From: Silene latifolia
Lineage: Eukaryota; Streptophyta; Magnoliopsida; Caryophyllales; Caryophyllaceae
Length of the DNA stretch: 64,000 bases
Reading direction: 5' to 3'
NCBI RefSeq assembly: GCF_048544455.1
Contig: NC_133537.1
Location: 2,897,807 to 2,961,806, forward strand
Each line of letters starts with the position of its first letter. Within the stretch, counting starts at the first letter, position 1. A program made the translations under genes and the position numbers. The notes under the pieces were generated by a model. That model was not told the origin of the DNA. It saw nothing but the letters and a program-made list of their open reading frames with translations, and searched no databases. Of this stretch, positions 46,650 through 56,400 are shown piece by piece.

Positions 46650-46867
46650 GGTTATGTGATTCGTTAGTTTTTTTTTTTGGTCTAAACCATCCGGTAATCC
46701 GAACCACATTGGGCCGACTAATCCGGATTTCGGGGCGTGTCCAAGGATTACGGTATTTAAACCCCTCCCAATCGCAGTTGTGGGGGATCGATCCGCAGAC
46801 CTCCCTACCAAGCGCAGCCCCATGCTACCACTGCGCCAACCAACGATTGGTTATGTGATTCGTTAGT
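46650..46867 (-). mobile_element. tRNA-derived SINE with perfect 19-bp target-site duplication
   Basis: Body at 46669-46848, transcribed on the minus strand. The head carries a pol III A box (TGGCGCAGTGG, complement of 46828-46838) and a B box (GGATCGATCC, 46785-46794). The 3' end is a poly(A) tail, seen as T at 46669-46678 on the plus strand. The direct repeat GGTTATGTGATTCGTTAGT flanks the body at 46650-46668 and 46849-46867 without a mismatch. The intact duplication implies a fairly recent insertion. Reading frames on both strands here are incidental. Confidence 0.92.
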
Positions 46868-47920
46868 AACGTGCACTTCTCCCGCATTATTGTAGGTTAG
46901 ATAGACGAAAAAAAAAAAATAATAATAATTCGAGCTCTATTATTATTATTATTATTAATAAAATCAAATTGTTTAAGTATGTTACAAATGAGATATTGCA
47001 TTATGTGTCCCCACACACACACCTCCCAAAAAAAACATATTGCATTGACGGAGTTGATGTATTATTTTAATCTGAGATTTTGTAATAATGTTTGATAATT
47101 ATTAGTTTTAGATTTTTTATATCATGTCCTCAAATGGATGATTTTTAATAAGTGGGAAGAAAATAAGAGATATATTGTAAAATAGTGTTTAACAATTGAT
47201 CCATAAGGCTCGCTAATTCTACAATCTTCTCTATTTTGGTGAAGCTACTCTCAGTAACTTAGTAAAATGAAGGGTATATTAGTCTCTTAATGTCGCAAGC
47301 ATATGAGAGTTGACTTTTGAAACAATTTCTGAGTAAAGATTAAAGTAGCAGTTTTTAAAGGTTTTTTTAAGTATGGAGCAATTACAAAAATGATGGTTAT
47401 GTATGAGAGTAGTTACTAAAAAACGCTATTAAAAATGTTAGCATATGTCTAAACATTGGTGGTACTGGAATTTGAAGTCAGCGGGGACGGAAATTTTCAG
47501 CGAGGACAAAGAGGTAATATTATAAGATAGCCTCGAATAAAGTCAAAAATCTTAGCTAAAAATTTCAAAATTTTCGAAAGTAGTTGACCAGTATAACCCG
47601 ACCCGAATTTTTATTGTTGCAAAATGATTATTATGTACAAATAATTTGATATAGTTGACCCGAAAATGACTCGAACCCGAAATAATCGAGCCCGACCTAA
47701 AATATGCAAATCCGAAATGACACGTCCTGAAATTAACTTACTAAAATCCGGCCCGATTGACCCGTTTATCAGGTTTAAGTCCATTTCATTGTCCATTCGT
47801 CCCTCCCTTAAAACCTCGGTTACCTTTCCTCTCAAGAACTCTAAAGCAAAACTTTAGATTTTTTCTGGTGAAGAATTTTTCAGCATCATACATTAAAATT
47901 GAGCAGGTTTTTCAGTTACC
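46868..47920. other. Intergenic DNA upstream of the zinc-finger gene; decayed repeats
   Basis: Holds (TAA)n/(TTA)n microsatellites at 46917-46960, a short (CA)n at 47013-47023, and at 47590-47780 a GACCCG/CCCGAA-rich stretch resembling the body of the hAT-like MITE at 42690. No coding frame is supported. The last 100 bp should contain the transcription start of the next gene; no clear TATA box is visible. Confidence 0.5.
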
Positions 47921-50900
47921 ATGGCGATGAAATTATTCCCCACTCGATTTCTTCAACATATCTCTCGCAATTCGCTTCTCTGCTCACATCTCCATAATTC
48001 TGGTAACGTTTTCCCTAATTTATTACACTTGTTAATTCAAAAATTTGTCATAAATTTAAGCTATTTATGTTATAATTGGTCGTACTCTTATTTAATTAGC
48101 AAGAAAGATTATAGTTGTTGATTTATATTGAAGTTTATCGTTTATCAATAGTTGAAAGTGATTAGCTAGGGTTTTTCGATGAAGTAACTTATTGTCGATT
48201 TTAGTGATTTGGTACGGCAGCAATTAGGTGGTTGTTTATGGTTATTATTGCCGAAACGTTTTGAGAAAGTTCGATTAGATTGCTACTCAACTATTGTAGA
48301 TGCGTGTATCGATGAAAGGTAGCATTTTGTTATGGTTACTGAGGAAATGTAGCACATGGGCGGTTAAGGATATCTGTCACCGTCTCTTGGTTCTTTCCGG
48401 TGTAGAATTTGACTATGTTGACTCATGGGCGGAGCTAGGAGTTGAACTTCGAGGTAGCAAAAATATTCACCACAAGGCGCTATTGGAATGGACATCGACT
48501 ATATCGTTGCTAACCAGAATTTGGAGTGATAAATATTATTTTTTCTCAAACGTTTTAGGATTTAAGGATACAATTTAGTAATTTATCTCCCCTTGCCCAA
48601 TATTTCTTTAGGATTTAGACATTGATTAAGTATTGGTGTCTATATATTTCGTATGGGGATTGCACTCAGGCTATAGATTAGGAGATGGACTTGTATGGAG
48701 TATGAAGCAATAGATATTTAGTTTTGGGATTTGCGAAGTGTGACCCTTGCCATCCAGACAAATTTCATGTTAATATAGGGGAGCAGAGCTATTAGGAAAA
48801 ATGTTTAATGTGGGAGCATCGAGAAGTTCCCATTGGCGTTTGTTGGTTGTTCATTGTGTAGATTGACTGTGGTGATGTTAAACTTCTAGTGGATACTGTT
48901 GCATAGGTAAAAGATGCATGCCATGGAGTGAGGAGGAACTGATGTTGAGCTTGGAGTGTTCGAGTGTTGATTTAAGAGTTTACCAAGAGTTACAAGTTAC
49001 AACCCTATCATACAAACTTTTGAGCTGGATAGGGAATATTTAGACTAGTGTCTATCAGTGAACATCTCAGTTAATTGAGATTAAGATTGTAAAAAGACCT
49101 TGTAGTTTATAATGTAAAATTCAGAAGTTCAGGGAGTATAACATAGAGCATACAGAAATTGAAGTAATTAATGGGTACTAGCACAAGATCTAAATTTGAT
49201 GGGTGGGCATCGAGGTGACTTTAAGTTTTATCAGTAATCAATCTACTCCATAGAAAATGTGACGAACTGCAAGATAGAAATCATGGTCCATTAGTGGGAC
49301 AAGTGATTTGTGCCAGTAGAACCCACCAATTCTTTGATTGGGTGATGTGAGTTCCGTTCCCCTATCAGTGAGTCTTCTTTATGAGCTTTTCTAGCTGTTG
49401 GTTTGTAGTATATATCTCTGAGACCTCCCCAATATGGCGAGATTAGAGATATGTTTATTTTAGCTCAATAGCTCACCTCAAAAGGTAACTGAAACCTGAA
49501 AAGGTAACTGATAAGGTAGCTGAAAATTAGGAACTGATAAGGTAGCTGATTATATAAAAAAATGTTTGGCAAACTAATGAAAAGGTAACTGATTTGGATG
49601 AAATGACGTAAAAGGATATAATAATTATTTAATAGTATAGATTTAAAGGGTAAAAACGAAAAATCAAACCAAATCAGGTACCTGAAATCTCAAATGCTAC
49701 TCTAGGTAACATTTCATTTCAGGTAGCTTATTTGGTTAAATAAGCTACTTGCCAAACGCTTACAAAAAAATAAGGTACCTGAAATTTTCGTCAAATAAGC
49801 TACTTTGACCAAATCAGGTACCTGACATGCCTTGCCAAACGAAACGGAGCCTAAATTTCAAAGACTTCTGATTTAAAATGTCAATTATGTTCTTTATTAC
49901 CTTCATGCCTTTTATCAGAAGTGGAAGTTTGTTCAGTCTGAGGTAGACCTAGAAGTCAATTGAAGACCATATTCACATGAAGGTGGCTGAAATTAAGAGT
50001 TATGTGGTTGGGATTTGGGAATCGATTGAGATTTAATCAACATTAACTTAAGCAATTGAGCCCTCAAAGAGCTGGTTGAGGGCGGCCCTGAGGAGTTGAG
50101 GCAATAAGATTTCGTCCATGTGAAATTGCATGCACTATATTTTGGATTGTCATGTTTACCTTATTGTATTCTCCGGAGTTAGAAAGACTGAATGTTCTTA
50201 CTTGAAAGTTCAAACTAAGTAATTTGGGGAGGAAATCTGTATTTACTTGACTTGCTTTGGAAATGGACAGAGTAGGGGATCCTGGGTTTATCTCAAGGGG
50301 AATTGTTTTGGGTTCTTTTTACTATAAGAAACGCCGGACCCAATAATGTTTCCTGAGTGACAAAACCCCCGGTCCCAGTAGTGAAAACCGCCACACAAGA
50401 TGGTGTTTCTAGTCCAAACCCAGGTTTCCCGTAATTAAGTTTTAACCAACCCATATTAATTGGAACATGAAATGTGGGAACCGAGTCAACCGACATATAT
50501 GAAAAACAGAGAACGAACTCCCAAGCTAGCATATTTGACCCCTCTTACGAAAATTCTTGCTCTGCCATTGATAGTTAAACAAGCGTAAAACCCAAAGTAA
50601 CTTGTTGGACGAAGCCTTTTGGTTCATCTGCTAGTCTGATACTGCTGTAGTAGTAACTTCTGTGATAATTTGGTATCACTTGTTTTCTGACTTTGTAACT
50701 GATTTGTATGTTCGATCATGTTTGAGGCCCGTCATTATTGTGGCTGTTAGCTGGCATAGTAGTCTAATTTGGAGTTTTGCTTCCTGTTGATCAAACTAGC
50801 ATGTGTGTTGTTGGCTTAGTGCATTATTTATCCTTATTGGAATGTCTGACATGTTCTCATTTGTTTTTTAATGCATTCTTACAGAAACACCTTGTCAATT

Positions 50901-51387
50901 TCCGTCTGTTGCTAATACAATAATTAAAAGATATACAAAGTTAGCTCGAGGAATCCAGACACAGACAGAAGCATATACCCAAAGCACTGAAGTTGCCGAA
51001 AAAGCTGGAGTTGGTTCCGCCAAAGTCGGGTTTCTTTCAGAGTTAAAGGCAGATGCCATAAAAGCCAACTCAGAAATATCAAACAGGTCCTCTGCAATGT
51101 CTGATTTGAAGGTATCCTCAAGACATGATCTTGCCATGGTGTTTACCTGCAAAGTGTGCGAGACAAGATCGGTGAAGACATGTTGTCGTGAATCATATGA
51201 GAACGGTGTAGTAGTTGTGCGTTGTGGTGGATGTAATAATCTCCATTTAATGGCAGATAGGCTTGGATGGTTTGGGGAGCCGGGAAGTGTTGAGGATCTC
51301 CTTAACGCCCGTGGGGACGACATCAAAAGAGGTGCTATTGATTCCTTAAATTTGACCCTCGAAGATTTGGCCGGGAAAAAGCTTTGA
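47921..51387 (+). CDS. DNL/Zim17-type zinc-finger protein, probably mitochondrial HSP70-escort protein
   Basis: Two exons: 47921-48002 and 50885-51387, donor GTAACG and acceptor TTACAG, intron phase 1, giving 194 residues. Zim17/HEP proteins keep mitochondrial HSP70 soluble during protein import. The N-terminus (MAMKLFPTRFLQHISRNSLL) is rich in Arg and hydroxylated residues with no acids, as in a mitochondrial presequence. The DNL finger spans about 113-160: zinc ligands Cys116, Cys119 (TCKVC), Cys141 and Cys144 (RCGGC), followed by NLHLMADRLGWF, close to the family's NLHLIADNLGWF. Oddity: Cys127-Cys128 stand where relatives usually have non-cysteine residues. The second exon is certain. The first is inferred from its start codon and splice site; further small exons in the 2.9-kb intron cannot be excluded. 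Confidence 0.87.
48003..50884 (+). other. Long intron of the zinc-finger gene, carrying repeats
   Basis: A 2.9-kb intron. GGGCGGAGCTAGGA at about 48428 and, on the opposite strand, TGGCAGAGCAAGAA at about 50557-50571 look like ends of repeat-derived segments. A repeat-rich MITE-like block lies at 49480-49855. Small frames (48300-48578 plus, 50293-50532 minus) have no recognisable domains. Confidence 0.55.
49480..49855. repeat. AGGTAnCTGA-rich MITE-like repeat in the intron
   Basis: The motif AGGTAACTGA or AGGTAGCTGA occurs several times at 49482-49600, and the complementary TCAGGTACCT/TCAGGTAGCT several times at 49674-49830, so the block can fold. The right end reads TTGCCAAACGAAACGGAGCC; an equivalent left end is not clear, so the borders are approximate. 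Confidence 0.45.
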
Positions 51388-52058
51388 TCAGAGGTTTATT
51401 TCTGAGTTTGTCACAGTTTTTGCTGTTATTTCAAGTGCAGTTAAGCTTCAGCTGGGTTGTGGTAGGGTTTGGCTTCGGATTCCGTTATGTATTTTTAAGT
51501 TCTAATGATACATTTGTCATTTATGTACTGACTACCGAGTATTCCCTCTGCCATTCCCGAAATCTGTACTCTAATGAAAGCAATATTACGTGATGACTCA
51601 TGAATCATGATATTATTAGCTTCATGATTTTCAATTTCTTTGTTCTTTGTAATCGGAAGTAAAACCAAATGAAATGTAGTCACTAGTCAGTATGTTCCTT
51701 GTAACTTTGCAAGTAAACGAGATTTGTAATACGGAGTACGTATTAAAGTGACATCCTAACAAACGTACCACACGGGAAAAGAGACATGCTTCACTTGACC
51801 ACCCGATAAAATGGCAAAACTCCAATAAAATATACACGTATGTTTTAATGCATACACTACGGCTTGGTGTATTATAAAATGGTGGTGTAAATTTAAATTG
51901 TTAGCACGTGAAAAACAGTTAAAATAGCAAATTAATCCCATATGATTGTTGTCGAGTACTATAATTTACCCCCTTTAATTTTTAACATGCGCAAATTAGT
52001 CCTATACTTCCTATGTTTTAGTTTATGAAATAAAAATAAAAAGTATATAAATAAGAGT
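51388..52058. other. 3' region of the zinc-finger gene and spacer, no gene seen
   Basis: Contains the untranslated 3' end of the preceding gene (no canonical AATAAA close to the stop; AATGAAAGCAATA near 51575 is a possible variant signal) and AT-rich spacer with a TACGGAGTACGTA motif at 51729. The open frames seen here are short and without domains. Confidence 0.45.
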
Positions 52059-52237
52059 AATGATAAATACAGCCCTAAGTGCTGTATTTAAGAATTAAAT
52101 TACTTCCCATAATGGAATTAAATTAGGAATTTATGACACAATTACGCGTAAATTGAAGTCATTAATGCTTGATTTAAGTTTTTCTTTCCTTTTTTTATTA
52201 CATCTAAATACAACCCAAGCGATTTGTATTTATCATT
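52059..52237. mobile_element. MITE with AATGATAAATAC inverted ends (179 bp)
   Basis: The ends AATGATAAATAC and GTATTTATCATT are perfect 12-bp inverted repeats. Just inside each end a second, imperfect inverted copy (TGCTGTATTTA and CTAAATACAAC) gives every terminus its own small hairpin. The flanks show no clear target duplication, so the superfamily is undecided. Confidence 0.65.
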
Positions 52238-53146
52238 TTAGGTTCATAGACCATACATCCAGGGTAAAGTACTCTTATTGATTATTTTTAGTTTTATTTT
52301 AAAGTTTTGAGTTCGATTTAGTATAAAGTTTTTGAAAGACATTTACTAAAATATTACCTAAAAAAATATAATATTGCTCAAAAACTATATTTATAAAAGG
52401 TAATATGCTCAGAAAAAATGTGTATATGCTCAAAAACTACAAGGTTTGAGGTACTACCTCGGATGTGTAACCGTGTAATAAATAAAAGTGGTAAATGAGA
52501 GTAGTTGTAACTTGTAAGAAAAAGGGGTGGTAACATGGTTTTACCGGCGGTACTGGAAAACCGTATACCGAATCTGTGTCATGAATAACTAATAAGGATA
52601 CGGAAGAGTGTGGGTGACGTGAGGCATATGGCCTCTTCGGCTATTCTAAACTTCTCCCCCAATAACACTCCTCCATATTTAACTATCTTCTTCTTCTTCT
52701 TCTTACTACCTTCCTCATTAATTAATCTTCCCTTATCTTCACACCATTTTAATTTCTCCCAATTCCCAATAAACCTACATTATATTACCGCCATTATTAA
52801 TTAATAGTATCATAATAATAATAACTGCTGCATGCACTTTAATTCATTGCTTTACGCTTTTTCTCATCATCCTTCAATTTAATTCAATTCAATTTTATTT
52901 AATTCAACTCAATCTCATAGGATTTCGTGACTCGTGTTGTTGCAATCAATCAATTTAATTCATCATATCTTCACACTATATCATACCAATACTAATACTA
53001 ATGTTGTCTTGATTCTCAGTTTTTTTCAAATACATGCAATTTTATCAATTATTTCTCAGGTGATTTTTTGTTTTCTTACTTTTCTACTTGATCTCATTCA
53101 GTGGCGGTAGTCCCCCTAGTTCCGCCACTGGTCTCACTTAGGAGTT

Positions 53147-53243
53147 ACTCCGCTCGTCTCAGTTGTTTGTTTACCTTTGATTAAAATACGTTTCAAAAAG
53201 AAAAGAATATAAAAGGTAATCAAATGATTGAGACGGAGGGAGT
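53147..53243. mobile_element. Stowaway-like MITE in the leader intron
   Basis: The ends ACTCCGCTCGTCTCAGTTG and TTGAGACGGAGGGAGT are degenerate inverted Stowaway termini, with TTTGTTTACCTTTGATTAA on the left and its counterpart AAAGGTAATCAAATGA on the right. Confidence 0.75.
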
Positions 53244-53249
53244 CAGAAT

Positions 53250-53363
53250 GTAAGACGGTGGTATAAGTCATTATTGTGGAATCGGGTGCATTAATTAATT
53301 GATTGATAATTATGTCGGTACATAACATGATAATCACAATAATGACTTATACCACCGTCTTAC
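53250..53363. mobile_element. MITE with perfect 29-bp terminal inverted repeats (114 bp)
   Basis: 53250-53278 (starting GTAAGACGGTGGTATAAGTC) and 53335-53363 are exact reverse complements over 29 bp, around a 56-bp centre. The perfection suggests a young insertion. It abuts the Stowaway-like MITE at 53147-53243 with only 6 bases between. Confidence 0.85.
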
Positions 53364-53457
53364 GCTAATGACCCAACCACTGGTCTAATTGAGAATTTCT
53401 GTGTTTTTTTTTTAAAATTTACCGTTAAATTGTGCAGTGTTTCAGGGCGAAATTGTG

Positions 53458-56400
53458 ATGGGAAATGATGATAATGGCTGCTGTGTTTTCCCTTTAACCA
53501 GTTTACAAGTTGGGTGAGTTTTTTTTTTTTTTTTTTTTTTTTACCTTCATTTGAGATGCTCCCTCCGTCTCAATTTGTTTGTTTACCTTTGATTAAGATA
53601 ACCTTACAGAGAATAAAAAGGTAAATAAATGAATCAGACGGAGGGCGTTAATTGTTTGTAAGGCATTGCTGTGTGAATTGTAGAAATTTTATATACAAGT
53701 TTGAAGTAGTAAGTCCTGCAATAGATTAAGAGAGAATGGATGCTTGTGTAATTTGTAGTAATGGTTATCGAAAAACTGCAGAGACTTTTATGCTTCCTGT
53801 TTTTGGCACCGAGAAACCCTGAATTCAAGCATCGTAGCAACTTGAATGTCACCTTAGGCATAGAATGAATTGGTTCGGAAGAGCTAGGGATTGGGTTCTT
53901 CTAATTGGTATTTTAGTTGCAACGAGGAGAGGGTTTCTTAGACATTGATCATATGGGATTAGCAGGGAAGTGAAAATAATCGACACAAAACGTAGGTGCA
54001 ATATAGCTGTTACTGGATAACCTGCCGGCTCTGATGTCACACCTTTCAATTTCCATTTTATTTAAAATTATGTATGTGGGCCTTGGAGTTAATAAATGCC
54101 ATGTCGACCGAGTTACATAGAATCTGAAGGTTGCCAGTCTTGCCACAAGTCACAACCACATTTTTAGGCCAGGATAACCAACCCCGAATAACAAACACGG
54201 CAGGGGTGAATTGTTATAGAGTTATGTGTGATCTGAAGCGATGGTTTCTTCTTGGGTTACTCTCCAAGGATCGATTAGGTTGTCAAACTTTATGGACTCC
54301 GTATAAAATTGTTAACTAGCCGGGTGAAAAATTTGGTTCCCATTATCTGCAGGCGACTCTAGCCAATCTTTTGCTGCAGATGTGAGTCAAATGTAGAGAA
54401 AGTTTATAGGATAACAATTTAGGGTAAATATTATGGGTTCGCCTTTGTTGAGTTGACACTGAAAATCATAGCATAAAATAAACTTTTGTGAGTCTCATTA
54501 ATCTTCTTCTAGTTTGTCTTATCGTAAGTTCAAATCCGTAAAATAGTTAGTATACCTTGAGTCAGTTGATTAATGCATCGGCTAGGACACGGTACACTAC
54601 TGCCTCCTTTGCATTAACTGTTTCTTCCCGGCACATCGCAGGGACTTGCAGTCGTATCTTTCCCATCTCAGCCTTTTTCTGGCTACCGAAAGCAACAAGT
54701 TCTATATATTAGTGGACAATAGGCCATGGCTCGAAGGTCTAGGATCGCGTCCAGCACACTTGTGGCAATTGATGGTTACCAAGGTAATTCATGTTGATGA
54801 AAGTTGATGACTTCATGCTCCCTTGTATTAATAGCCTTGGACCTCATGGATCCTTTTTTTCTTCTCTTGGTGCAGTCAAGGTTGTCTCCTTTTGCAAATA
54901 ATAGAGCTCGGAAAGGTAAGAAGGCCGGTAAAGAGAAAATAGAGAAAAAGGCTGACAACAGAGGAACTAATTATAGTAAATGTGCAAAATCTACTAAATC
55001 CAAATTTTCTGAAAGATGGTTCACGCTGATTGATGCTGCTACGTTATCACAAAAGAGGTCACTGCTACCAGTTAAGAAGCTTAAGAACTCATTGCAGCTA
55101 AACCATAAACTTCACAGGACTTTATTTGGTTTAATTATATTTGAAGTTGTGTGGGCTGATATCCGTGGCATGAATTATCTAAATGAACTTCAGGTACTCT
55201 TTCTTCTATCTTCTCATTAGATGGCACTTTTGCGTATAATTTACCCTTTGTTGACTTGTCGTCATACATCTGCAGACTGATACATCTATGGCTTTAGAAT
55301 CCAAGTTTATGAGACGATGGGAATTTGACAGTATAATGGAAGCTGTCGACAGTATGTCTTCCTGGTTTTCAGGGACAGATCATGAGCAGAATGTCCTGAG
55401 AGATTATCTGCTTGCCACTGTAGGTAACTTGTTCAGCCATGGCATTTTGTCCGTTAGAGAACCATATATTATACTACGCTGAAAACTGTGGGTTTTATTG
55501 CTCTTGAGTACGTCAACAACATCAGCAACAACATCAGAGCCTTAATCCCAAAATGATTTGGGGTCGGCTGACATGAATCATCCTTTGGAACCGTCCATTG
55601 GTGAACGCACACCTCGATGCGAAAAAAAAAAGTAGAAAAGAAAAAGTGAAAAACAAAAGGGCAGTGAAACATAAAACAAAGGCCGAGTAAACTTATAGGT
55701 TTTAAAATCGAAGTCCAGATTTCTTTTATAAAATAAAGAATAAAACGATTTTCAAAACCGAAGTAAAACTTAAGGGTCCGCAATACCGTAAAAGTGAACC
55801 AAGTATTAATATATAAAAAGTTGTTGGTAAAAGGTGTAATAAAGCCGAAAAAACAAATATTTTTTTTAAAAAATTAAATGAAAACATGAAATATCTCAAA
55901 TAACGTCAAATACTAAAAATCCACTTGTATCATTGCCCTCCATTGTGCCCTCTCGGTCACCATTCCCTCATCCAGCCCGAGGAATCTCATATCGTGTTGT
56001 ATCACTCTCAGCCATGTCTGTTTTGGCTACCGACACTGTCCGCATTAACATAATATCTGAAACGGTGGAATGTAACGACTATTGTTTAAATTTGTTTGTG
56101 GCACAAAGACCAAGGCAAAAGAAAGTAGGAGACAAATACCCAAATTTACCCTGGCACCATCCATTTCTCTCCTCCCCACCCCAGCATTTCCCCGCTCCAC
56201 CCTCTCTATCCCTTCCTCACCATTGCCAGCTCACCACCCTCTCCAATTTCTTCCTTAAGCCCCTATACCACTGATTGACAGAGGATTAAAATTGAATGAT
56301 TTTTGAGTGTGGTCAAATCTAGTTGTGTGGTTGGGGTTACAAAAGTTGGATGTTGGAGGCAGGTCAGACCCAAATATGGGTTTGGGCTTAGGTCTGAGAT

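Larger units (their letters stand above)
52600..53457 (+). promoter_or_regulatory. Probable promoter/5' UTR with intron of the membrane-protein gene
   Basis: Upstream of the start codon at 53458, an acceptor TGTTTCAG (ending 53445) opens the exon that carries the ATG. A candidate donor, TCTCAG|GTGATT, is at 53060, implying a 5' leader intron of about 385 bp (53060-53445). A TGACGTGA box (52614) and a (TTC)n pyrimidine tract (52687-52703), frequent in plant leaders, lie upstream. A 64-codon frame at 52610 is in this leader and is not called a gene. All positions are inferred without transcript data. Confidence 0.45.

Noticed and set aside
46780-46848. Functional tRNA gene
   Set aside because: A and B boxes are present, but there is no cloverleaf partner pairing; the poly(A) tail and target duplication show a SINE.
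46518-46858. Frames of 79 and 101 codons on both strands
   Set aside because: They overlap the SINE and are explained by it.
48300-48578. 92-codon frame in the zinc-finger gene intron as an additional exon or gene
   Set aside because: No recognisable domain, the stretch includes repeat-like sequence (GGGCGGAGCTAGGA), and joining it is not needed to complete the protein.
52610-52804. 64-codon frame with poly-Phe
   Set aside because: Falls in the probable 5' leader with a (TTC)n tract; composition is an artefact of that tract.
55933-56274. 113-codon frame within intron 4
   Set aside because: In repeat-derived sequence, with no splice sites that would join it in phase to the flanking exons.
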